Shown here: positions 32,640 to 41,024 of the stretch, piece by piece
Layout: each line of letters starts with the position of its first letter
How positions within the stretch are numbered: position 1 is the stretch's first letter
Source of the DNA: Dorea_D hominis
GTDB taxonomy: Bacteria; Bacillota; Clostridia; Lachnospirales; Lachnospiraceae
Assembly (NCBI RefSeq): GCF_014287705.1
Contig: NZ_JACOOY010000003.1
Coordinates: 124,001 to 188,000 of the forward strand
Reading direction: 5' to 3'
DNA: 64,000 nucleotides
Translations under genes and position numbers: made by a program
The notes under the pieces: model-generated
The model's input: only the letters and a program-made list of their open reading frames with translations
What the model was told of the DNA's origin: nothing
The model's database searches: none

Positions 32640-35459
32640 ATGAAAAAACGAATACTATCAGTACTGTTATCGGTGGTTGTGGCAACGACCATTTCTTCCG
32701 CAGTTCCATTAAGTGTGAAGGCGGAAACAACTGTAGATCAATCTGCAGAACAATCGGCAAATACGACATACGGCAGTAATACAAATCCCGGAAAAGTCGA
32801 TGCAAATGATATCAAAGAATGGAGAGACAAGGCGAATGAAAATGATGTATTACCAGGTTGGTATCATTTCAAAGGAGCAGATACAAACTGGCATAGGATA
32901 GAATTCTGGCCAGATAAAGAATATACAATGAAGGATTATGAATCAGACAAGATTCTTATGACCTTTGAATTTTGGAAAAAATCGGGCAATTCTTATGAAA
33001 AGATAAAAGAGATGGATCTTAATAAGGGCTACAAGCAATTCAATTTTCATATGGATAAAGATACCGACTATTATGTTTATTTAGGCGGCGTAGATGACTG
33101 TTGTGGAAACTTTGAAATTAGAAGCCAAGGGAATATATATAATACATGGGAAGGAATAGAGATACCTTCGAATGCACAGCAACTTAGTAATTCACAAAGC
33201 AAACATGTAGATGTGTCTTCTTCGGAAGATATTCACTGGTTTAAATTTAAGGTACCGGAAAAAGGACGTTATAAGATTACCTATAAAGATACAAAAAACA
33301 CGGCACGGTTGGATTTATTGAATGTATCCGAGAATCGTCTGGAATATCTGTCAGGACGCGAGGTTGTGCGAGATGGAGTTTCTTATTATGATTTAAAAGA
33401 GGGAGCTGTATGTTATATTGCCTGTACAAGTTTTGAAGGAGCAACTTCATATAATGTTTCCATAAAGAAAATCAATCAGACAAGAACTTATCTCAATAAA
33501 AAACATACCTTTGCAATAAGAAAAAAAACAAAAGCTTCAACAATCGCAAAAGCACAAGCTCAGACAAGTATTGAATATTTGAATAAAATTTATGCACCTG
33601 ATCCATCGTTTTCAACACGCATTGATCATGTAGATCAAAGCGATGTCGCAGCATTTAAAAAGATGGCAGGTATCATTACCAAAGGATGTACTACAGACAA
33701 ACAGAAAGTAGATGCCATTGCAAAATGGGTAAAAAATAATATTACTTATGATACCAATACAAGTTCTTATTCTACCGCAGTCTTTAAGAATCGAAGAGGA
33801 GACTGTCAAGGAATGTCTTCGTTGATCGCAGATTTTTGCCGTGCATTAGGAATGCCTGCAGCATATGCATCTGGATGGAAAGCTGATCTTACAAAATGGA
33901 CGATCGATGATCTGTATCATTCTTATGACCGCCACAAGTTTGCCGGGCATGGATGGGATATGATTTATTTCGATGGAAAATGGCATATGTATGATGTTTT
34001 ATTTGATAACTATGATATGACAGATGCGAATAAGATGACAGACTTAGGATATTATTTTTGCTGGGTGGAAGGAATATCAATTGTGGGAAATGGTGTAGAC
34101 CCAGCTTTGATTGGAATGGACGATTCGCTTGAAAGAACCATCACAGCCGCATACTATAAGGGAGATATTGTTACGCTTGACGGCGGCCTTTTATGCAATC
34201 GTGGAAATGATTATAGCGTAGATCAGGATGGAGAAGTATGCAGCTCAACATATGAAGAGGCTACAGTTGGGCTTTGCTCTATTTGGATGGAAGATTTATA
34301 TTTTCCAACACTTGCATCGTTCCAGCAATATTATCCGTATAGTGATAGGTTAGGTAGGCATGATGGATTTAAGTATGAAGATGGAAGAAAAAATCCAGAA
34401 AGTGGTTATAATTATGTTGATGGATGGGTAAGCTACGGCAATGGTAAGTATTTTGCAGATCCTGATAGTGTTTTAAGAAATATGGATATCGGAACCATTG
34501 GCGGGAAAACATATTATTTTGATCAAAATGGTAAGAAACAGACTTTAAATATGAAAACAGATCAATATTATATGTACAAAGGACAACTTTACGTAAAAAC
34601 AGGAGTAAGTGGACGAATTGTCACTACGGATATTGCAGGATCATATTTAGACAACCCCAAATATGAGATTGTATATGAATATGTGCAGGCCTTTGATGAA
34701 AAAGGGAATACGGTAGATGGAAAAACTTTGCTTAAGATTAATAGTGACAAGCATACAGTTACAACTTTGAAACCAGGGTATGTATGGTATACAATTGCTG
34801 TTCGCGAAAAAGGTGAAGAGGGCTGGATAACAACTGGTGATTCTATTATGTTTAATATTACAAATAAAGATAAGCCGGCATACAGCTATAAAGATTCAAA
34901 GGTTTCATCCGATGAACACCCAAAACCAAATGTGACACCAAGCACGGCACCAACAATCAAAGCAGTATCGCTATCCAAAACATCATATACTTACGATGGG
35001 AAAGTGAAAAATCCAACGATCAAAGTATACAATGCAGAGGGCAAACAGATTTCTTCCCAATATTACACAGTAAAGAAGTCATCTGGCCGTAAAAATGTTG
35101 GTAAATACAAATATACAATAACATTTAAAAATGGATACAAAGGGAAAAAGATAGCTTACTTCACGATCAATCCAAAATCAGCAAAACTGACCTCATTCAA
35201 AAGAGGATTAAATGGATTTACAGCAAAATGGGGAAAAGTAGCTACGCAAGCTTCTGGATATCAGATTCGATACAGCATGAAATCTTCCATGGCTGGATCA
35301 AAAGTAGTGACAGTTAAAAACTACAAGACGACATCCAAAAAGATCACACATCTTAAGAAAAATAAGAAATATTATGTTCAGATCCGTACATATAAAACAG
35401 TGTCCAAAGTAAAATATTATTCTGGATGGAGTGGCAAGAAAACGGTTGTGACAAAATAA
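32640..35459 (+). CDS. Secreted transglutaminase-like protein
   Basis: 939 residues from ATG 32640, chosen for the GAGGAGGAAG site and for the signal peptide it opens (MKKRILSVLLSVVVATTISS, cleavage near VKAE). Two beta-rich domains precede a transglutaminase-like core: Cys in RRGDCQGMSSL (about 389), His in FAGHGWDMIYF (about 437) and Asp in MYDVLFD (about 453). A KTYYFDQNGK segment resembles choline-binding-type repeats. The end has a bacterial Ig-like strand region and an FN3-like domain finishing YYSGWSGKKTVVTK. It may act as an extracellular protease or cross-linker; no sortase signal is seen. Confidence 0.85.
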   Translation: MKKRILSVLLSVVVATTISSAVPLSVKAETTVDQSAEQSANTTYGSNTNPGKVDANDIKEWRDKANENDVLPGWYHFKGADTNWHRIEFWPDKEYTMKDYESDKILMTFEFWKKSGNSYEKIKEMDLNKGYKQFNFHMDKDTDYYVYLGGVDDCCGNFEIRSQGNIYNTWEGIEIPSNAQQLSNSQSKHVDVSSSEDIHWFKFKVPEKGRYKITYKDTKNTARLDLLNVSENRLEYLSGREVVRDGVSYYDLKEGAVCYIACTSFEGATSYNVSIKKINQTRTYLNKKHTFAIRKKTKASTIAKAQAQTSIEYLNKIYAPDPSFSTRIDHVDQSDVAAFKKMAGIITKGCTTDKQKVDAIAKWVKNNITYDTNTSSYSTAVFKNRRGDCQGMSSLIADFCRALGMPAAYASGWKADLTKWTIDDLYHSYDRHKFAGHGWDMIYFDGKWHMYDVLFDNYDMTDANKMTDLGYYFCWVEGISIVGNGVDPALIGMDDSLERTITAAYYKGDIVTLDGGLLCNRGNDYSVDQDGEVCSSTYEEATVGLCSIWMEDLYFPTLASFQQYYPYSDRLGRHDGFKYEDGRKNPESGYNYVDGWVSYGNGKYFADPDSVLRNMDIGTIGGKTYYFDQNGKKQTLNMKTDQYYMYKGQLYVKTGVSGRIVTTDIAGSYLDNPKYEIVYEYVQAFDEKGNTVDGKTLLKINSDKHTVTTLKPGYVWYTIAVREKGEEGWITTGDSIMFNITNKDKPAYSYKDSKVSSDEHPKPNVTPSTAPTIKAVSLSKTSYTYDGKVKNPTIKVYNAEGKQISSQYYTVKKSSGRKNVGKYKYTITFKNGYKGKKIAYFTINPKSAKLTSFKRGLNGFTAKWGKVATQASGYQIRYSMKSSMAGSKVVTVKNYKTTSKKITHLKKNKKYYVQIRTYKTVSKVKYYSGWSGKKTVVTK

Positions 35460-35532
35460 AAAACAATCTTCTTGTGTTTACGTATCACGAGTTATATACT
35501 TAAAGTGTTAGAATTTATGAGGAGGATATGCC

Positions 35533-37371
35533 ATGAGAAAGATGATGAAAAGGGCAGGAGCGGTAGTACTTTCGCTTGCTGTAGCAATGTCGATGTTATT
35601 TTCATTAGCTGCATTGCCACAGATGAAAGTATCTGCTGCCGGAGAAATGAGTCGGTTGAAGAAGTGGTCATTGGTCGCAGCAATGCTTGGTGATGACGTT
35701 TATTTCACGGGAAAACCAACAGATGAAACAGCTGCAAAATATACTGCTGCAGAATATTTCTGGAATGGCGAGGAAAAGGTTCTCGCATCAGATTTTTGCA
35801 GTCAGGTAAAAGATTATTTTGCGGGAGAAGAAGATTTTGACGAAGCGAAATTGGCAAATATCGGAGAAAATGATTTCTTTTCCTATGACAGTGCTACGCA
35901 GGAAGTGACAATCAAAGGAGTATATGGTGGAGACTCATTGCAGTGCATTGAGCTTGGACAATCAGAAGACGGAAACGATGACTATGGTGTCTGGGTTGAT
36001 CCTGAAGAGCCAAATCTCAAACCATACTATACAATATTAGAGTTTAATGATGACGGTGCAATTGTATCCTACAAGAAACTCTCAGATGAGGCAGTACAAT
36101 TTACATTTGATGTTGGTTTGGAAAATGAAGATGGAGAAGTGACAAATAGCCTCACAACAGAAACTAACAAGGTGTTCATTCCGAAGAATTGTACAGCAAA
36201 GTTCAGCTACTGGATCACGATCAAAGCAGATGAAGATAAGATGCCGGTACAATTCACAAGTGATGGTGTATTGGGAGATATTTTTGCACTGGATCTTAAA
36301 AGTGCTTCGCCAAAAATTGTAAGCACGGAGGATGACATACTTTCAACAGAAAAAACAGGTTCTACCCAAATTACTTATGAGGTTACATCTCCGGAAACAG
36401 GAGTTACATTGTTCAAGCAAACAGTGCCATGTACTTGTTTTGAACTGTCGGTAGAAGGATGTGATTCGCCATACGGGTGGATCAACATGCTTCCGAAAGA
36501 AAGTATGACGCTGAAAGCCAATATTAAAGGATATGACAGTAAGAAAGTTACATATATGTGGAATTCAATGGCATATAATATTGCCCAGGGTGGATCTACT
36601 TGTACGGTAAAAGCATCATCTTCTCTTGGCGAAGGTACAGTAGATATCTCTCCATGTTTTGACGGAGAACCTGTGCAATATTCATACGAGCAAGCTGTGA
36701 ATGTTAGAAACTGCAAATTAGCTGTTTCTATCAATGATATGAAGACATTTAAGAAAGCAACAGAACCATTAAAGGTAGGAGAAACTTATTGGCTTAACTT
36801 GGGTGGTGCAGACTGGGGCTGGAACTATAAGAATGGATCTCATACATTCTATAAGATCAAGCTTTCACAAAACGGTAAAACACTTAACATTGATGACAAT
36901 GAAAAGGCTTTGAAATCAGATTTTGCCAATATTGGTATTGGTGCCGGCGGAGGTGTACCAAACCGTATTCTGACTCCAAAGAAAGCGGGAACATTGACAA
37001 TCACCGGAACGATTTACCGCAATGGAAAAGCTTTCAAAACTGTGACAAAAAAGGTTAAGATCACAAACAAAGTTTCAGTTAAGAAGACAATTCTTTCCAG
37101 CGTGAAAAATGTAAAAGGCAAAAAGATGCTGGTAAAATGGAAAAAGAATACATCCGGAAATGGTTACCAAATCCAGTATTCTACAAGCAGTAAATTTGCC
37201 AAAGGAAATAAGACAAAGACAATCAGTAAAAATAGTACAACAAGCTGTACGATCAGTAAGCTGAGCAAAAACAAGACATACTATGTACGTATCTGCACTT
37301 GTAAGAAAGTTGCGAAAAAGACATACTACTCTGGATGGAGTACTGTAAAAAAAGTAAAGATTACAAAGTAA
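35533..37371 (+). CDS. Secreted protein with C-terminal FN3-like domain
   Basis: 612 residues. The signal peptide is MRKMMKRAGAVVLSLAVAMS with cleavage near KVSAAG. The middle is acidic and beta-rich with no catalytic motif that I can name. The last about 90 residues (GNGYQIQYSTSSKFA, KTYYVRICTCKKVAKKTYYSGWS) are an FN3-like domain closely resembling the end of the preceding gene product. It has its own AGGAGG site and is followed by a terminator. It could be a surface or matrix protein partnered with its neighbour. Confidence 0.75.
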   Translation: MRKMMKRAGAVVLSLAVAMSMLFSLAALPQMKVSAAGEMSRLKKWSLVAAMLGDDVYFTGKPTDETAAKYTAAEYFWNGEEKVLASDFCSQVKDYFAGEEDFDEAKLANIGENDFFSYDSATQEVTIKGVYGGDSLQCIELGQSEDGNDDYGVWVDPEEPNLKPYYTILEFNDDGAIVSYKKLSDEAVQFTFDVGLENEDGEVTNSLTTETNKVFIPKNCTAKFSYWITIKADEDKMPVQFTSDGVLGDIFALDLKSASPKIVSTEDDILSTEKTGSTQITYEVTSPETGVTLFKQTVPCTCFELSVEGCDSPYGWINMLPKESMTLKANIKGYDSKKVTYMWNSMAYNIAQGGSTCTVKASSSLGEGTVDISPCFDGEPVQYSYEQAVNVRNCKLAVSINDMKTFKKATEPLKVGETYWLNLGGADWGWNYKNGSHTFYKIKLSQNGKTLNIDDNEKALKSDFANIGIGAGGGVPNRILTPKKAGTLTITGTIYRNGKAFKTVTKKVKITNKVSVKKTILSSVKNVKGKKMLVKWKKNTSGNGYQIQYSTSSKFAKGNKTKTISKNSTTSCTISKLSKNKTYYVRICTCKKVAKKTYYSGWSTVKKVKITK

Positions 37372-37385
37372 AAGAATGAGATGCG

Positions 37386-37422
37386 AAAAGGATTTCCAGG
37401 AGGTTTCTGGAAATCCTTTTTT
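37386..37422 (+). terminator. Terminator after the FN3 protein
   Basis: AAAGGATTTCCAG and CTGGAAATCCTTTTTT form a strong stem with a T run. The intron-like sequence starts seven bases after it. Confidence 0.9.
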
Positions 37423-37428
37423 GCATAT

Positions 37429-37610
37429 GTGCGCCTAGCGGCGCACGTTTCTAACGGGTTAAAGTCCCGAATCCACCCGGTAGTGGGAAGGATATAGCCG
37501 ACTAACTCATGGACAAATCTCTGGTCTGACGAACAGAAATCTCATATGAGGTTATGCATGGGGGTACCACTGCTTGACATTAATGCGTGAAGTAACATAG
37601 TCTATTTAAC
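37429..37610 (+). ncRNA. Group II intron 5' fragment (probably class C)
   Basis: It begins GTGCGCC, matching the GUGYG 5' rule, in the hairpin GTGCGCC-TAGC-GGCGCAC. It continues with TTTCTAACGGGTTAAAGTCC, a stretch typical of domain I in clostridial group II introns. The position just downstream of an intrinsic terminator is the known insertion preference of class C introns. No reverse transcriptase and no domain V hairpin are visible, so this is a truncated copy. The right limit is approximate. Confidence 0.55.
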
Positions 37611-37905
37611 ATGATATATTATGCATTTTGCAAAATGCAAATAAAAAATGAAAACGGAAGGTAGTCAAGGGAGAAAAGGTAGTACTGGTAGAGAAAGGCG
37701 CGACCAAGCGAAGCAGGGGTGGCGCGGTTATAACAATTGCGAGTGCATTATTGTTGGTATTATAAATGAAAAATAAATGACAGGAAGAGGTGTCAGATGG
37801 TTCTGGCATCTTTTTTTATTGCTAGTGATTGTGTTATACTGGACTTGTTTAACTGGAGATAGAACTTAAACTATAAAATAAAGTATAAAACGAAGGAACA
37901 GTCAT
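37611..37905. other. Intergenic stretch with no supported gene
   Basis: No convincing frame. CAGATGGTTCTGGCATCTTTTTTT near 37796-37818 (short stem AGATG/CATCT with a T run) is a weak terminator. The rest may be decayed intron or element DNA. Confidence 0.4.
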
Positions 37906-38469
37906 ATGAGTGAATATATAACGACTTATACAGGAATACATTTTAAACCGACAGAACCGAAACCGGAGCTAATCCGGGTGGAAGACATTGCGCATGCGCT
38001 CTCGATGATTTGCCGGGGAAATGGACATGTGCATACATTCTGGTCGGTGGCAGAACATTGCATCTGTTGTGCGAAGGAAGCGGCAGCCAGAGGTTTGCCG
38101 GACCGCATGGTGCTTGCGTGCCTGCTTCATGACGCCAGCGAGTGTTATATGTCGGATGTCCCGACACCTTTTAAGAAGCAGCTCCCGGAGTACGAGGAGC
38201 GCGAAGAACGTCTGCTTCGCATGATTTATGAGAAATTTCTTGGCTCGGCATTGACGGAAGAAGAACAGGAGCAGTTAGATGAAATTGATCATGCTCTGGT
38301 CTTATATGATCTGGAAGTGCTGCTGAAAGAAAAACAGCAGGAGGAGAAGCCGGAGCTTCGCATTGAGCTGGATTATACGGTGTGTTCGTTTGATGTGGCG
38401 GAGGCAGAGTATTTGCAGATTTTCAGGAAGTATTATGAAAATCTACAGAGAGACAAAGGAATATCATGA
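37906..38469 (+). CDS. HD-domain phosphohydrolase (YfbR-like)
   Basis: 187 residues. HD-superfamily residues appear in order: His in HTFWSVAEHCICCA, the HD pair in LACLLHDASECYMSDVPTPFK, and the late Asp in LVLYDLEVL. The spacing resembles 5'-deoxynucleotidase YfbR and related phage-like enzymes that act on dNMPs. A nucleotide-pool role is likely but the substrate is not shown. It precedes a small membrane protein by 41 bp. Confidence 0.85.
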   Translation: MSEYITTYTGIHFKPTEPKPELIRVEDIAHALSMICRGNGHVHTFWSVAEHCICCAKEAAARGLPDRMVLACLLHDASECYMSDVPTPFKKQLPEYEEREERLLRMIYEKFLGSALTEEEQEQLDEIDHALVLYDLEVLLKEKQQEEKPELRIELDYTVCSFDVAEAEYLQIFRKYYENLQRDKGIS

Positions 38470-38510
38470 GTATAGAAAATAAACAGGATGAATTATAAAG
38501 GAGATATACT

Positions 38511-38747
38511 ATGAACGCAAAACGAGTGATTGCACTTATTGCAGCACTGGCAATACCGGTGCTATATATCATCACAATAATATTATTTATGATAGGAAGC
38601 GATTATGCCAATCTGTTTCTGGCGGTGTCACTGGGAGGAACATTTTTCCTGACACCGGTCATTTTTCTGCTGACGAGAGTGCCAAAAGATATCGGAGAAG
38701 TGAGCGGAAACATTGCAGATATGTTAAAGAAAGATAAGGAAGAGTAA
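38511..38747 (+). CDS. Small two-helix membrane protein
   Basis: 78 residues with two hydrophobic helices (ALIAALAIPVLYIITIILFMIG and ANLFLAVSLGGTFFLTPVIFLLT) and a charged cytoplasmic tail ending LKKDKEE. AAAGGAGATA precedes the ATG. It ends two bases before moaC, so it is probably co-transcribed with it. The function is unknown. Confidence 0.75.
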   Translation: MNAKRVIALIAALAIPVLYIITIILFMIGSDYANLFLAVSLGGTFFLTPVIFLLTRVPKDIGEVSGNIADMLKKDKEE

Positions 38748-38749
38748 CG

Positions 38750-39226
38750 ATGAGTGATTTTACACATTTTAACAAGCAGGGTGAAGCCGTTATGGTGGAT
38801 GTTAGCGAGAAGAAAGATACAGTAAGGGAGGCAACAGCGTCCGGACGGATACGGATGTCGGAAGAGTGTTACCTGAAAGTAAAAAATGATGATATGAAAA
38901 AGGGAGATGTGCTTGGTGTCGCGCGTATTGCCGGAATCATGGGCGCTAAGAAGACTTCCGAGCTGATCCCGCTGTGTCACATATTAAACTTAAGTAAACT
39001 GGAAGTGGAATTTATCTTCAATGACAATACTTTTGAAATTGAGACAAGGTGCACAGCGAAGACAACCGGGAAGACCGGTGTGGAAATGGAAGCGCTGACC
39101 GGGGTAAATGTTGCTTTGCTTACGATTTATGATATGTGTAAGGCAGTGGATAAGGGAATGGAAATAAATGAAGTACATTTGCTGCGCAAATCCGGCGGCA
39201 AAAGTGGAGTGTGGGAGAGACAATGA
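38750..39226 (+). CDS. moaC: Cyclic pyranopterin monophosphate synthase MoaC
   Basis: 158 residues, the usual length. Conserved sequence: TVREATASGRIRM, KGDVLGVARIAGIMGAKKTS, LIPLCHILNLSK, TGVEMEALTGVNVALLTIYDMCKA and LLRKSGGKSG. It makes cyclic pyranopterin monophosphate, the second step after MoaA in molybdenum cofactor synthesis. MoaA and other cofactor genes are not in the window. The stop overlaps the next gene by ATGA, linking cofactor synthesis to metal uptake. Confidence 0.97.
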   Translation: MSDFTHFNKQGEAVMVDVSEKKDTVREATASGRIRMSEECYLKVKNDDMKKGDVLGVARIAGIMGAKKTSELIPLCHILNLSKLEVEFIFNDNTFEIETRCTAKTTGKTGVEMEALTGVNVALLTIYDMCKAVDKGMEINEVHLLRKSGGKSGVWERQ

Positions 39227-40341
39227 TTGAGATAAACATACAGAAAACATTGGGCAGATTTCATCTGGATATGCATGTGAAAAGTAATAGCAAAAGAATC
39301 GGCATCCTTGGTGCAAGTGGCTGTGGAAAAAGTATGACATTAAAGTGTATTGCGGGGATAGAGACACCGGATCAGGGGCAGATTGTACTGGAAGAGCGGA
39401 TTTTGTATGACAACACTCAGAAGATTAACATCAAACCGCAGAAGAGAAAGATTGGTTATCTTTTTCAGAATTATGCGCTGTTTCCGACGATGTCTGTGCG
39501 GAAAAATATTATGGCAGGACTTCGATGCAGCCAGGAAGAGCAGGAAAAAATTGCGGATCAGATGATTGAGAAATTCCAGCTGACCGGATTGGGAAACAGA
39601 CTTCCGGGGGAACTGTCCGGCGGGCAGCAGCAGCGAGTGGCGCTGGCAAGAATTATGGCATATGAACCGGATGCGATTTTGCTGGATGAGCCATTTTCAG
39701 CGCTGGATGAATTTCTGAAAGATAAATTGCAGCAGGAACTGATGGAAATGCTGGAAGATTATCCGGGTACGGTTATTTTAGTGTCTCACAGCAGGGATGA
39801 GATTTATCGTTTCAGTGAAGAACTTGTCATTATGGATAAGGGAAAAGTGGTATGCGCCGGAAAGACAGAAGAGATTTTTGCATACCCGGAGTGGAAAGAA
39901 GCAGCAAGATTGACCGGGTGTAAAAATATCACGAAAGTAATCCGTGAAGATGCCCATCATTTACAGGTACCGGCATGGGAAATCTGTCTTGCACTGAAGC
40001 AGGAGATATCGGAAGAAATCCAGTACATAGGAATCCGCGCACATGACTTTGTGCCGGTGTGGGATGAGATTTCAGATGAAGGAAAGCGGAATCAGGAGAA
40101 AGCGAATGAAAATTTGAATAACAACCGGATCCCGGTGAAAATTGAAAGTGTAGCAAAACTTCCATTTGAGCACAGATTTTTTCTGCGGATATCCGAGAAA
40201 TGCCGGGAAGAAAATGTAGAAACAGAAGCAAGCGAAAATGTGTGTTGGTTTGTGCAGCGCGACCAGTGGAAAATGCTGGAAGAGCGAGGTCTCCCGGCAT
40301 GGCTCTATCTCCCGGAGGAGAAGATATTATTATTAAAATAA
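39223..40341 (+). CDS. modC: Molybdate-type ABC transporter ATPase
   Basis: 372 residues from the ATG overlapping the moaC stop. Walker A GASGCGKSMTL, Q-loop LFQNYALFP, signature ELSGGQQQRVALARI, Walker B AILLDEPFSALDE and switch His VSHSRDEIYR are complete. The C-terminal part (about 235-372) fits a TOBE/MOP-like regulatory domain. Position after moaC supports molybdate or tungstate. No modA or modB is adjacent, so the partners are either elsewhere or lost. Confidence 0.88.
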   Translation: MIEINIQKTLGRFHLDMHVKSNSKRIGILGASGCGKSMTLKCIAGIETPDQGQIVLEERILYDNTQKINIKPQKRKIGYLFQNYALFPTMSVRKNIMAGLRCSQEEQEKIADQMIEKFQLTGLGNRLPGELSGGQQQRVALARIMAYEPDAILLDEPFSALDEFLKDKLQQELMEMLEDYPGTVILVSHSRDEIYRFSEELVIMDKGKVVCAGKTEEIFAYPEWKEAARLTGCKNITKVIREDAHHLQVPAWEICLALKQEISEEIQYIGIRAHDFVPVWDEISDEGKRNQEKANENLNNNRIPVKIESVAKLPFEHRFFLRISEKCREENVETEASENVCWFVQRDQWKMLEERGLPAWLYLPEEKILLLK

Positions 40342-40751
40342 ATATCAGAGTGTTGTAAGTACTTTCTGTTGATTTGCGTTGTATCAGGATTATGTGCCGG
40401 GATGCATGTGTGTCTGGCTTGAATCTGGTTTTATTTTATTGGGGAAGGCACTCTCCGACAAGTACACACAATTAAGTGGTGTAGTGCCCTGGAGGAAACG
40501 ATTGCGTGTTTATAAGGAAATTCGGAGTCTTTGAAATACAAAAAATTTAAGAAGGTGATGGAAAAACAGATGGGAATATTGGATAAAAGAATCGAATGTG
40601 TTATCATAAGCATGTAGCGAAAACTTCAAGGGTTATGAATATTCGGAGAAGGATTACGTGAGTGCAAAGCACAGAGCAATTTGCATAATTGGATACAGGA
40701 AAAGCAAGGTTAAGTATATGAGTGTACAGGGAAATGCAAAGACGTAGCCGG
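40342..40751. other. Decayed intergenic region
   Basis: About 410 bp with many stops in all frames and no ribosome-site-supported gene. Short fragments such as EKDYVSAKHRAICIIGYRK can be read but are not recognised. It probably contains remnants of lost genes, in keeping with the broken regulator that follows. Confidence 0.4.
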
Positions 40752-41002
40752 CATGTCCGATAGAGACAACGCTGACATTGAATGGAGATAAATGGAAAGT
40801 GCTGATCTTGAGAGATTTGCTGACCGGGACGAAACGGTTCGGTGAATTGAAGAAATCAATTGGAAGTGTGTCGCAGAAAGTTGAGTATTCCCTGACGAAA
40901 CTTGGGTGGAGCCTGCAGCCGATCCTGGATGCCATAAAAGACTGGGGCGAAGACTATAAGAGCAGTCTGGAGAAAAAATACGAAAATCATAAAAAGATAT
41001 GA
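40752..41002 (+). pseudogene. HxlR-family regulator, internally deleted
   Basis: The frame reads CPIETTLTLNGDKWKVLILRDLL and TKRFGELKKSI, then GSVSQKVEYSLTKLG and ILDAIKDWGE. Normal HxlR proteins have about 25 residues between the VSQK and VEYSLT segments (the recognition helix end and wing); here they are joined directly. An in-frame TAG lies four codons before CPIETT, and no start precedes it. It is thus a remnant, though a short product could start at the ATG-like codon at 40778. Confidence 0.75.
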
Positions 41003-41024
41003 TTTGTCATTTGGAGGTTTTACA

